A stretch of DNA of 64,000 nucleotides from Jeotgalibacillus campisalis (GTDB lineage Bacteria; Bacillota; Bacilli; Bacillales; Jeotgalibacillaceae): positions 310,001 through 374,000 of the forward strand of contig NZ_JXRR01000022.1 of assembly GCF_000829515.1 (NCBI RefSeq), given 5' to 3'. Within the stretch, counting starts at the first letter, position 1. Each line of letters begins with the position of its first letter. Below the pieces are notes generated by a model that had not been told where the DNA came from, did not search any database, and saw only the letters and a program-made list of their open reading frames with translations. This document shows positions 9,856 to 17,250 of this stretch, piece after piece. The translations under genes were made by a program, and so were the position numbers.

Positions 9856-11364
9856 TCAATCAAACAAATCCAACGAAAGCTGTTCAGCGCCTGGTGACTT
9901 TTTTGCTTTTTTCTTTCCTGGAAATTGTCTGCTTCCATGCTTTTTTAGTTTGTTCTCAGCAATTTCTTTTGCATCCTTGGTTTGTTTGACCGACCAAAGT
10001 ATGCTTCGTGCATGCTGGTTTGCCCGCTGGATATCCACCATTGGTTCAGGGTAGCCATTCAGCTCCTGCCCGCTTTCCCAGGGAGTGTGGATGAACTCAT
10101 TTGAGATTCCCCGAAGTTCAGGAATGTACTTTCTGATAAAAGCACCGGTTGGATCATGATCGATTCCCTGCTTGATTGGGTTATAGATTCTAATCGTGTT
10201 GAACCCTGTTGTTGCGGCCTGCATTTGAACCTGACTATAGTGGATGCCAGGCTCATAATCTAAAAATAGTCCTGCTAGAGCGTCTGCCGGTTTACGCCAG
10301 TCCAGAAGCATGGTGTTACAGATAAAGGAGATCACCATTGCACGAGAGCGAAAATTAATCCAGCCGATTTCATGCAGTGCCCGCATAGAAGCATCAATCA
10401 TGGGGATGCCTGTCTGTCCTTGATACCAACGATCAAAAACTTCTTCATCCCATTTTTCACGAACCTCATCAAATGCTTTATTGATGGTGACATTTGTGAT
10501 TTCCGGATCGTCTTCGATTCGTTGAATAAAGTGACAGTGCCAGTGAATACGCGACATAAACATATTCAGGTGATTTTTATGCTGATCATCCTCCAGCTTC
10601 GCCATTGTGGATTGTGTTTTCTGGACAATAAACCGAACCGATAAATTCCCCCATGCGATATAAGGGGAAAGCCTGCTGCAGGAAATAGATGAGCGCAGCG
10701 GTTTTGAAATGTGGAACTGATATTTCTTTGAGCGTTCGCGCAAAAAACTCTTAAATACTTCCATGGATTCTCTTTCTCCGCCAACTTGTCCCGACATAAG
10801 AAGCGGCCCGCTGACTTCAAGCTGATTCAGCACGTCTATATTGTTTGAAAGCACTGCGGGTAACGCCGCTGGATCAACGGTCGTTAAAGCATCTGGGCTG
10901 GGCAGTACTTTTTCCTTCATAAAGGCTATCCATTTATCATGAAAATCATCTCTCGACTTTAACCGCCTGACCACACCATAATGCTGATATTCATTAAAGA
11001 TGAGTTCGCGTTCTTTCATCCACTTATGTACACGCAGATCTCGTTTAAATGTCAGAGGGGTTCCGTTTTCTTCGTGGGCGTGAAGGACAAAATCTCCGTA
11101 TTCGGTATGGATGGCATCTAGAATCTCTTCCATTTCGCCAATGGCAAAGGTTAAAGATCCTCCTCTTTGTTTAGCCTGATTTTGGAGATCGTGCAGACTC
11201 TCTTTTACAAACTGAAAATGCCGGGCAGAAAGCTCTGACTCCAGCCAGATAGATGGCTCAGCTACATAAATCACGAGTATGGGCTGCCCTGACTTTAACG
11301 CTTCTGTCAAGGGCTTATGATCATGTAATCGCAGATCCCGTTTTAACCATACCACCTCTAGCAT
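9856..11364 (-). CDS. Cryptochrome/DNA photolyase family protein
   Basis: A 502-residue flavoprotein that would use light to reverse UV pyrimidine dimers. The N-terminal antenna-binding Rossmann domain begins LEVVWLKRDLRLHDHKPL. The C-terminal helical FAD domain has RIHWHCHFIQRIEDDP, then WYQGQTGIPMIDASMRALHEIGW (about 335-357), LLDWRKPADALAGLFLDYEPG and FNTIRIYNPIKQG. The usual MHNRxR of class I CPD photolyases is replaced by INFRSRAM and the DGDxAxNNGxWQW block by a shorter DYEPGIHYSQVQM, so it belongs to a different branch and I leave the lesion specificity open. The last 30 residues are a lysine-rich tail. It appears monocistronic. Confidence 0.88.
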   Translation of the reverse strand: MLEVVWLKRDLRLHDHKPLTEALKSGQPILVIYVAEPSIWLESELSARHFQFVKESLHDLQNQAKQRGGSLTFAIGEMEEILDAIHTEYGDFVLHAHEENGTPLTFKRDLRVHKWMKERELIFNEYQHYGVVRRLKSRDDFHDKWIAFMKEKVLPSPDALTTVDPAALPAVLSNNIDVLNQLEVSGPLLMSGQVGGERESMEVFKSFLRERSKKYQFHISKPLRSSISCSRLSPYIAWGNLSVRFIVQKTQSTMAKLEDDQHKNHLNMFMSRIHWHCHFIQRIEDDPEITNVTINKAFDEVREKWDEEVFDRWYQGQTGIPMIDASMRALHEIGWINFRSRAMVISFICNTMLLDWRKPADALAGLFLDYEPGIHYSQVQMQAATTGFNTIRIYNPIKQGIDHDPTGAFIRKYIPELRGISNEFIHTPWESGQELNGYPEPMVDIQRANQHARSILWSVKQTKDAKEIAENKLKKHGSRQFPGKKKAKKSPGAEQLSLDLFD

Positions 11365-11471
11365 CAGCCTTCACCTCCGCACTTTTATTCTATCTTTACC
11401 CAGAGACGAGTTATGTAAACGAACGTGCGTTCTTTCAGTGTTCTCCATCTTGCAATTTTATTTCTCCATGC

Positions 11472-11498
11472 AAAAAGGCGCCTTTTTATATAAGCGCC
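11472..11498 (-). terminator. Terminator of the PadR/DUF2812 pair
   Basis: GGCGC...GCGCC stem on the minus strand with a 12-base loop and TTTTT after it (plus-strand A run 11472-11476). It lies about 30 bases after the DUF2812 stop. Confidence 0.7.
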
Positions 11499-11530
11499 CC
11501 AATGTGGTAATTCGTTATTACCCTTTCGCA

Positions 11531-12097
11531 TTATTGTTCTTTTAGCATTGAATACTTTTGATACGCTTTGTAGTAACTTCTTCCAAACATAACAACCAAG
11601 AATACGGGAAGCAGCTTCAAAAGAACAAATGGAGATTCAAAGATAAAAGCTTTCCAAAATAATGAACCGTTCATACTCCAAAGTCCTTCATGGTACAAGC
11701 TTGAGTCGCTGTAAAGCATGAAGGAATAAGCCAAGCAAAGCGCGCCGAGCATAAAGGAATAAGCCATTAATCGTCTATAATAGTTCCCCTTCGATTGGCG
11801 ATCCGAAAAGATTTCATTTTGCTCATTGTCTACTTTTTGCCAATACCTTATACCGCTAAGCCCGGACCCTTTTACATAGGTCCAGCCGAAATCTTCATAC
11901 ATTGCTTTATATTCCTCAAGCTTGTTTTTCGGTAAATTATCCTGAAAATCAAGCCGCAAAACATATTTTTTGTTCGTTTTTTCGAAGGTGTATACGCCCA
12001 AGCTGCTGATATTTTTGCAGCGATAGCCTTTTTGTAATTGCTCATTCAGCCATTTTTCTTCTTTTTCAATGTTAAAAAACACTTTAACTTTTTTCAT
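11531..12097 (-). CDS. DUF2812 membrane protein partnered with PadR
   Basis: About 188 residues. The N-terminal part (KVKVFFNIEKEEKWLNEQLQKGYRC...YVLRLDFQDN, about 1-95) is the DUF2812 domain. Two hydrophobic spans follow at about 105-125 and 150-175, with a basic C-terminus. The family is found beside PadR regulators in Firmicutes; its function is unknown, and a membrane stress-sensing or anti-regulator role is only a guess. I start it at ATG 12097, one base after the PadR stop (TGAAATG), preceded by AAGGAAG. The frame is open to 12115, but that ATG has no ribosome site. Confidence 0.85.
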   Translation of the reverse strand: MKKVKVFFNIEKEEKWLNEQLQKGYRCKNISSLGVYTFEKTNKKYVLRLDFQDNLPKNKLEEYKAMYEDFGWTYVKGSGLSGIRYWQKVDNEQNEIFSDRQSKGNYYRRLMAYSFMLGALCLAYSFMLYSDSSLYHEGLWSMNGSLFWKAFIFESPFVLLKLLPVFLVVMFGRSYYKAYQKYSMLKEQ

Positions 12098-12098
12098 T

Positions 12099-12401
12099 TC
12101 AGTCACTTCCTTCATACAAGGATATGATGTGCAATAACCTTTCCTGCTCCATTTTTAAAACGGCTTCTCCATCTGTCGTGATCTTATAAATTTTTCTCCT
12201 GCCCGAGTTTCCCACCGATTCAATCCAACCATGTTTATTCAGGTTTTCAATCGCACCATATAATGTACCAGCCGCCAATATAACGGTGCCTTTACTGATT
12301 TCTTCTATCTTCTGCATGGCGGCATAGCCATGGTGCGGTTCACGCAGAGCTAATAAAATATAATGCATGGTTTCAGACAACGGTAATAATTTGTGCTTCA
12401 T
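12099..12401 (-). CDS. PadR-family transcriptional regulator
   Basis: A 100-residue winged-helix regulator of the short PadR type: LSETMHYILLALREPHHGYAAMQKIEEISKGTVILAAGTLYGAIENLNKHGWIE, then the wing SGRRKIYKITTDGEAVL and a C-terminal dimerisation helix. It is the first gene of a two-gene operon with the DUF2812 membrane protein, whose start codon almost touches its stop. PadR proteins usually repress their own operon; several short inverted repeats lie just upstream (12425-12476). The inducer is unknown. Confidence 0.9.
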   Translation of the reverse strand: MKHKLLPLSETMHYILLALREPHHGYAAMQKIEEISKGTVILAAGTLYGAIENLNKHGWIESVGNSGRRKIYKITTDGEAVLKMEQERLLHIISLYEGSD

Positions 12402-12424
12402 ACTCTCAACCTCTATTCAGTCCA

Positions 12425-12476
12425 ACTATATAGTACAACTTAATAATACGTTATTACAGTTCAACTGAATAGTCAA
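12425..12476 (-). promoter_or_regulatory. Promoter/operator region of the PadR operon
   Basis: A -35-like TTGACT (minus strand, 12471-12476) is followed by three inverted repeats: CAGTT-C-AACTG (12457-12467), TAATAA-N4-TTATTA (12441-12456) and ACTATATAGT (12425-12434). ACTGAATAGT at 12464 resembles the last. One or more may be the PadR operator; I cannot fix the -10 box. Confidence 0.45.
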
Positions 12477-12506
12477 CATATTTCCAGAAAAAATTTTTTT
12501 CAATCT

Positions 12507-12545
12507 AAAAAAGCCGATTTCCTTTACGTTGGGAAATCAACTTTT
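12507..12545 (-). terminator. Terminator upstream of the PadR promoter
   Basis: GATTTCC / GGAAATC stem with T runs on both sides, so it could work in either direction. On the minus strand it would end transcription from the 12701-13237 gene. Confidence 0.6.
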
Positions 12546-12700
12546 TGAGTAGTCCTTTTCAATTAAAATCCCCAGTTGTTAAACATTAATATCCTTTTTG
12601 TTTACTTTAAAAAGGGATATCTTTTCATCAAGAAACGTACCCTCGTTTACTGAATATAGTTAAGGCAGAATAACTACAGCCACATTTTTTTCCCCAATGG

Positions 12701-13237
12701 TTACTCGTTTTCGATTAAATTCCCATCTATATCGTAATATTTATGCTCAATCGCAATCTCTTTCTCTTTAGGCAGCTCTGTCCAAGTTGCAGAATTTCTA
12801 TTTAAGTCAAACGCTTCAACGAATACGTATTCATTAGCCCCTAACTCCATTTTCGAAATTTCGTTATCTTGCGTTGTAATTGTTAGGTAAATTAAATTGG
12901 GATATCCATCACCCATATCTTGACTTAATGTGATTAAAAAGTGAGCAAGAGTCCCTTCTTTTTTTTCAGCAGACTTCCAATCATAATTACCGTATTTATC
13001 TTTTTCAAAGTGAGAATAGGCAGGAGTGTTATTGCTTAAAAATGCAACTACTCTTTCTTCACCTACATCTTTAATATCTATAATCTCTATTGAAGAATTC
13101 TCAAATAAATCTAATGATTGGATTGTTTTTACAATCGATTCCTCATTGTTTCCATTTTGGTAAAATGAACTATTTAAGTAAATGAATATGAAAACTCCCA
13201 TCGCCGTGATAACTAAAACTGAATATAACTTTTTCAT
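12701..13237 (-). CDS. Hypothetical membrane-anchored protein, 178 aa
   Basis: Starts MKKLYSVLVITAMGVFIFIYLNSSFY, a single N-terminal membrane anchor or uncleaved signal, followed by about 150 mostly hydrophilic residues predicted outside the cell. The exported part has alternating charged and beta-prone segments (NLIYLTITTQDNEISKMEL, EHKYYDIDGNLIENE), suggesting a small beta-rich domain. I recognise no family and see no catalytic motif. It is monocistronic, with non-coding DNA on both sides. Confidence 0.7.
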   Translation of the reverse strand: MKKLYSVLVITAMGVFIFIYLNSSFYQNGNNEESIVKTIQSLDLFENSSIEIIDIKDVGEERVVAFLSNNTPAYSHFEKDKYGNYDWKSAEKKEGTLAHFLITLSQDMGDGYPNLIYLTITTQDNEISKMELGANEYVFVEAFDLNRNSATWTELPKEKEIAIEHKYYDIDGNLIENE

Positions 13238-13389
13238 GCTCTCTCTTCTCCTTGGCTAAAGGTTACACTCGTTTGTTGATGATAGATAACGTTTAATCTT
13301 CGTGTAACTATTTGAGTATGTTAGGAAAATGTTCTATCCATGATTTTTCGTTCAGAACAGTCTCTTCAATTTTTCAAATTGATCATTTA

Positions 13390-13497
13390 TTAAGCGCTTT
13401 CTATTGCATTTTTAAAGGAGATATATGAGTTTAGGTAATCACCTGGACTAAATGCAGCTGTCTGTTCTTTAGTGCCTGCATTAAAAACTTTTATCAT
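13390..13497 (-). other. Gap 13238-13643 with a 35-codon open stretch
   Basis: About 400 bases without a clear gene. It contains a 35-codon frame from ATG 13497 to TAA 13390 (starting MIKVFNAGTKEQTAAFSPGD) that reads like natural protein but has no ribosome site, so it may be a remnant of a lost gene. I see nothing else in the gap. Confidence 0.25.
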
Positions 13498-13643
13498 CCG
13501 TTAAGTGGATTTCGGAGGAAAAGTGCCCTATGTCTTTTTGGTTTAACCAACACGCATTAGAATGAAAATGCGATGTATACTCTATCAATTTAGGGTACTA
13601 AGCGATGACATGGGATATATTAGGGGACTTGATTTGATGATAC

Positions 13644-13844
13644 TTAAATTTCAGATTTATTTTCACTATTGATACTTTCTTCTTTTTTTTCATAGCGTCT
13701 TGAAAAGAAAAGAGTAAGGACAACCCCTAATAAAACCATACTTATACAAATATAAAGCGGAAAATCCAAACGTATATAAGCTGCTGTTGATACTCCTAAA
13801 ATTGTAATCCATTCAAATACTAAAAATGGCTTTATGTATTTCAT
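13644..13844 (-). CDS. Small two-span membrane protein, 66 aa
   Basis: Start ATG 13844 lies six bases after AGGGGG; the frame is open to 13880 but without a ribosome site there. Two hydrophobic spans at about residues 6-24 and 29-48 are joined by a short loop, followed by a charged tail (RRYEKKEESINSENKSEI). No family recognised. It may follow the 43-codon frame at 13888-14019 in one transcript. Confidence 0.65.
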   Translation of the reverse strand: MKYIKPFLVFEWITILGVSTAAYIRLDFPLYICISMVLLGVVLTLFFSRRYEKKEESINSENKSEI

Positions 13845-13887
13845 TCTTTTCCCCCTAAATTCTTGTAAAGTAGTTCGCATTATTTTA

Positions 13888-14019
13888 TTACCTTCTATTT
13901 TTTGTTCCCCATCCAGCCTTTTTATTCTCAGTTCTGGTGGGATACGCTAATGTTTGGATCGTCGTTACAAGTAATAAAATTACTAACATTGAAATTACTT
14001 TACTTATTACTAGTTCCAT
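13888..14019 (-). CDS. Possible 43-aa membrane peptide
   Basis: An open frame from ATG 14019 to TAA 13888: one hydrophobic span at about residues 4-25 (VISKVISMLVILLLVTTIQ) and a basic tail (RTENKKAGWGTKNRR). It looks like a small anchored peptide. The ribosome site is weak, which lowers confidence. Confidence 0.35.
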   Translation of the reverse strand: MELVISKVISMLVILLLVTTIQTLAYPTRTENKKAGWGTKNRR

Positions 14020-14092
14020 ATAGGTTCTATAAATAACCTGGAATTATTTCTATTATAATTTAAGTTAACCTATTCTGTTATTTGTACATAGT

Positions 14093-14503
14093 TTAATGCT
14101 TTGCCTTTCTTTGAAGTGCTTTCAGCTTTTTATAATTCTTATCATAATTTTGTCTTTGAAGCAGATTGTCCAGCCAATATTGTGCCTTCTGCTGCTCTCC
14201 ACTTTTGGTAAACGTTTGGATCATTTTTTTAAAATTACTACTGTATTTAAAATTTTCGTTTTTCATTAATTCAAATGCTTTATTATAACAATCCGATGCC
14301 TTTTGATATTCTTTTGAAGAGGAATATAACCGTCCTAGATAAATTAGACCACTTGATATTTCTTCCTTGCTGAAATTCTGTTCCGTGGCAAGGCTCATCA
14401 CTTTTATGGCTTTCCTTTTTAGAAACCAATTATCATATGTACCAGCTTTATATACATAATCCTCATATTTTTTAAGTGGTTTTATCAGAGAAAAGATTCC
14501 CAT
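14093..14503 (-). CDS. TPR-like repeat protein, 136 aa
   Basis: ATG 14503 sits seven bases after AGGAGG; a TTG two codons upstream is less likely. The protein has a helical-repeat pattern, with residues 55-80 (ISSGLIYLGRLYSSSKEYQKASDCYNKAFEL) matching a tetratricopeptide repeat (Y-A-G-A-Y spacing), and further less regular helices to the lysine-rich end. There is no membrane span after the first helix. TPR proteins of this size usually mediate protein contacts; the partner is unknown. Confidence 0.7.
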   Translation of the reverse strand: MGIFSLIKPLKKYEDYVYKAGTYDNWFLKRKAIKVMSLATEQNFSKEEISSGLIYLGRLYSSSKEYQKASDCYNKAFELMKNENFKYSSNFKKMIQTFTKSGEQQKAQYWLDNLLQRQNYDKNYKKLKALQRKAKH

Positions 14504-14593
14504 AACCAATCCTCCTAGGGGGAAGTTCTTTAAAGCTACCTGCCCATTTTATTTACATTAAATTCCTTTTATTTTTTAAAATGGATGTAATCC

Positions 14594-15100
14594 CTACTCT
14601 TTTAAGTAAACTTGTGTGGTTTCAACATAGGAAGAGTGGAAAATTACTTTCTCGTCCTCTATCCATTCAGCCTCATCTACTCCCAACACATCCAAGTCGT
14701 CAGCGATAATTCGCCTAGTTTGAATACTATGTTCTTTTATTTTTTTCATTAGACCAGGAATAGATGTGTAAAGATAGAAATTGTAAAAGTGATTAGTTTC
14801 TCCTAAGGTGGCGTTTCTATGTCCTATCATTACCTTTACGTTACCTGTTGGGGAGCCAATGGTATGATAGGAGTTATTAGTTACCGAAAACCATCCTAAA
14901 AATAGGATCGCTGTAATCGTAACGATTATAATCAATACTCGGTCTATCTTGTGAGCATAAGCAAAAATATAAAATGCAACTAAAGTAAGCAGGATGGGCA
15001 ACTTATTATTAGTGGATTTTACAAAGGAGAAATAATAATTATTAATCGACATTATAATAACAACCAAATCAAAAACTAAAACGGAAATTAAAAATACCAT
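14594..15100 (-). CDS. Hypothetical membrane protein, 168 aa
   Basis: Three predicted spans in the first 75 residues (about 2-18, 33-50, 54-73), then a soluble C-terminal domain of about 90 residues (GNVKVMIGHRNATLGETNHFYNFYLY...DDLDVLGVDEAEWIEDEKVIFHSSY). I do not recognise a family. The soluble domain lies outside if the N-terminus is inside. The gap downstream, 15101-15446, holds a gene remnant. Confidence 0.65.
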   Translation of the reverse strand: MVFLISVLVFDLVVIIMSINNYYFSFVKSTNNKLPILLTLVAFYIFAYAHKIDRVLIIIVTITAILFLGWFSVTNNSYHTIGSPTGNVKVMIGHRNATLGETNHFYNFYLYTSIPGLMKKIKEHSIQTRRIIADDLDVLGVDEAEWIEDEKVIFHSSYVETTQVYLKE

Positions 15101-15301
15101 CGTTCCATCTAAGTTGGGTAATCTCTTGGTTTTATTCGTTGTCGTTCACCTCTTTTTCTTCCTCTATATCAATGTATATATATGTGATTTTTTCTTTTTT
15201 TAACACAAACACACCAATGCATAGTAGAATAAGCAGGTATCAGCTCAGTTTTTTCAACAGTTATTCTTCAACTAATCTGAGCCTTTAGCTTAATATTATT
15301 A

Positions 15302-15433
15302 TCAACGCTTCTCTCTCCCAATGATCTCCCAAAACAAATACAGTATACTTTTAACTTTTACAGGCTCCGTAGTTGTTGCAAAATACTCTTTCCAAGATGC
15401 ATCGTCGCCTCTAATGTTTAATCCTGGTTGCTG
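15302..15433 (-). pseudogene. C-terminal remnant of an unidentified gene
   Basis: An open stretch of 43 codons with no ATG, GTG or TTG start reads QQPGLNIRGDDASWKEYF, ATTTEPVKVKSILYLFWEII, GREKR, then TGA. It has the composition of a normal protein end (Trp, acidic and basic residues in register), follows an in-frame TAA, and lies directly after the HAD gene stop. I read it as the 3' end of a gene whose front was lost. The remainder of the 15101-15446 gap shows nothing else. Confidence 0.4.
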
Positions 15434-15446
15434 TTAAAGATAGCAA

Positions 15447-16220
15447 TTAAATAATCCCGTATTTTTTCAATGCAAACGCTATACCATCTTTGCTGGATTT
15501 TTTTGTTACAAAATCTGCAGCCAATTTTAACTTTTCACTCCCGTTTCCCATTGCAATACCTAACCCTGCTAATTCCAGCATATCTACATCGTTTTCTCCG
15601 TCACCGAACGCAATAGCTTCACTTTGATGTATTTTAAAATACTCGAGAGTTTTCATTACGGCTAATGATTTAGATACGTCTTCCTTCAGAACATTTAATA
15701 TGAAAGGGTGCCATCTTCTAAATGAAAGGTGAGGAAACTTATGAATATAGGTATCAACCATTTCATCATTCGCAAACAGACAAAGTAGAAATACTTCGTG
15801 ATTAAATTCACCTTGATTGATCTCTGGATAATCACTCAATGATAACGTTTCCTTTAATGCTCTTAATATATTGTCGTCTCTCACTCCGTTCATAGAAAGA
15901 CCATCCGTATAAAATGACAGTCCGTGGTTTTGCGCTGCAGCAAATTCCACCACATCTTGCAGTATATTTTTGTCCATTGGAACTTTATGAATAACTTCTT
16001 CATCATTCACTACATAAGCACCATTTGCGGTGATGAATGTATCAATCCCTAACTTCTTGATTTCATTACACATTGATAAAGGGCGCCCTGTTGCAGCCAC
16101 AACCTTTAATCCCTTCTTCTTTAACGCTTTTATCGCTTCTATCGTATTAGTTGAAATACTGCCATCTTCGTCGCTTGTAATCGTTCCATCAATATCTAAA
16201 AATACAATCTTGTATTCCAT
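15447..16220 (-). CDS. HAD-superfamily (Cof-type, IIB) sugar-phosphatase-like hydrolase
   Basis: 257 residues from ATG 16220, which lies after AGGAG; upstream in-frame codons lack a site. Motif I is FLDIDGTIT (both catalytic Asp), motif II is AATGRPLS, motif III the Lys in FILNVLKEDVSKS, and motif IV GDGENDVDMLELAGLGIAMGNG. The C2B cap lies between motifs II and III. Members dephosphorylate sugar phosphates or flavin/PLP intermediates in the cytoplasm; the substrate is not predictable. Monocistronic. Confidence 0.9.
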   Translation of the reverse strand: MEYKIVFLDIDGTITSDEDGSISTNTIEAIKALKKKGLKVVAATGRPLSMCNEIKKLGIDTFITANGAYVVNDEEVIHKVPMDKNILQDVVEFAAAQNHGLSFYTDGLSMNGVRDDNILRALKETLSLSDYPEINQGEFNHEVFLLCLFANDEMVDTYIHKFPHLSFRRWHPFILNVLKEDVSKSLAVMKTLEYFKIHQSEAIAFGDGENDVDMLELAGLGIAMGNGSEKLKLAADFVTKKSSKDGIAFALKKYGII

Positions 16221-16317
16221 AAGAGACTCCTGCGATAGCATACAGGTAAATTAAACCATTTAAGTAAGTTTATCATAATCGGTATGTAAGATAATATAGG
16301 AATAGAGTTTTCTAATT

Positions 16318-16488
16318 TCAGAGGAGAGACAAAACATTGATTTTGATCTTCATATTTACCCGCCTTTGTTCGTGTACTGAACCACCAAATGGTCCAGCTA
16401 GAACGATATTTCCTTTATCATATTCAGTTTGAACAAACACAGCGTTTTCGGGCATAAACGGTTGATTATGTAAAACTACGTCCTTTCT
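16318..16488 (-). pseudogene. Internal fragment of an unidentified gene
   Basis: An uninterrupted 56-codon stretch without a credible start encodes protein-like sequence (KDVVLHNQPFMPENAVFVQT, EYDKGNIVLAGPFGGSVHEQ) ending LSLL-TGA. The only ATG is mid-frame and has no ribosome site. Such a run of Gly/Pro turns and aromatic residues is unlikely by chance, so I read it as a decayed gene. The family is not recognised. It fills most of the gap 16221-16536. Confidence 0.4.
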
Positions 16489-16536
16489 TCAATTATAGAT
16501 GGAGTTAATAGGATCAGTTCTCCTTTGTCTGCGCTT

Positions 16537-16989
16537 TTATAATCTTTTTATTCTAATAATTTGACTTATATTTAAACCTATCCAAGTACCAACAAAAGCG
16601 TAGGCGATGCTATTAGAATCAAATCTTGTAGAATCAACATTTAAACTAAATAATACAACGGCCATAACAACGCCTGAAACGCCCACGGCGACTATTTCAT
16701 TTATTTTCTGCCGCTTCCAACGTTTCTCTCCTATGCGGTCTCTGTCGAATGCCTGTTCCTTTCTGCTCGCTTTTGTCCCAAAAGATTTTCCTGTCAATCT
16801 TATGTATAGTAGGATTGCCACTACAATCAATGAAAATACACAAAATAACCCTATAAGGAAGGACAGCTTTACATTCTCAGCAAAATAACTATACAGTAAA
16901 AATATTAGAAGAAATGCGATGTTGTATTGGACCAGCAGTTTCTTTTTCACCTTCTTAATTTCCCGTAAGTCCCATTTTTTTTCAGCCAA
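16537..16989 (-). CDS. Four-span membrane protein, paralogue of 31494-31961
   Basis: About 150 residues starting at TTG 16989, six bases after AAGGAGG; the frame is open to 17067 but the paralogue aligns from this TTG. It begins with a charged helix (LREIKKVKKKLLVQYN), has spans at about 22-40 and 45-65, a basic loop with FGTKASR and EKRWKRQKINEI, then two more spans, the last with FVGTWIGLNISQI. The copy at 31494-31961 shares REIKKxKKKxLVQYN, TGxxFGTK and KRWKR. Function unknown. Its ribosome site lies inside a small upstream frame whose stop overlaps its start. Confidence 0.75.
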   Translation of the reverse strand: MAEKKWDLREIKKVKKKLLVQYNIAFLLIFLLYSYFAENVKLSFLIGLFCVFSLIVVAILLYIRLTGKSFGTKASRKEQAFDRDRIGEKRWKRQKINEIVAVGVSGVVMAVVLFSLNVDSTRFDSNSIAYAFVGTWIGLNISQIIRIKRL

Positions 16990-17074
16990 TTTTATCCTCC
17001 TTTTCAATATCGCGTTTACTTCTCCTAGTCTTTTGGTAAGCGCCTCTTTCCTCTTTAAATAAATCATTTTTCAT
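16982..17074 (-). CDS. Possible 30-aa coupled peptide before the membrane protein
   Basis: ATG 17074 to TGA 16982 encodes a highly charged peptide (MKNDLFKEERGAYQKTRRSK RDIEKEDKIG). Its end overlaps the TTG start of the next gene by eight bases and includes that gene's AAGGAGG site. The arrangement suggests translational coupling, but the peptide's own ribosome site (GAAAGAATGAAT) is weak. Confidence 0.4.
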   Translation of the reverse strand: MKNDLFKEERGAYQKTRRSKRDIEKEDKIG

Positions 17075-17155
17075 ATTCATTCTTTCTTCTGGACTCTCTT
17101 CTTCTCTCTTCTTATTAACCAAATTTTCTTACCTGATTTTTCCTCTTCTTTTATC

Positions 17156-17174
17156 TTAACATTAATTTCCTTTT
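17156..17174 (-). repeat. Copy B of the terminator-linked motif
   Basis: TTAACATTAATTTCCTTTT on the plus strand, taken as the model copy. It lies between the symporter terminator (about 40 bases away) and the small gene pair 16982-17074 / 16537-16989. Confidence 0.5.
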
Positions 17175-17215
17175 TGCAGGCAAAGAAAACGCACTTCTAC
17201 TTAAAGCTTTCATAC

Positions 17216-17244
17216 AAAAAAGCTGCCCCATTACAGGACAGCTT
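17216..17244 (-). terminator. Terminator of the symporter gene
   Basis: AAGCTGTCC / GGGGCAGCTT stem on the minus strand (one G-U type mismatch) followed by a T run, six bases after the stop codon. Confidence 0.85.
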
Positions 17245-17250
17245 CACCTA

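Noticed and set aside
13390-13497. 35-codon frame as a real gene
   Set aside because: No ribosome site; kept only as a possible remnant in a gap entry.
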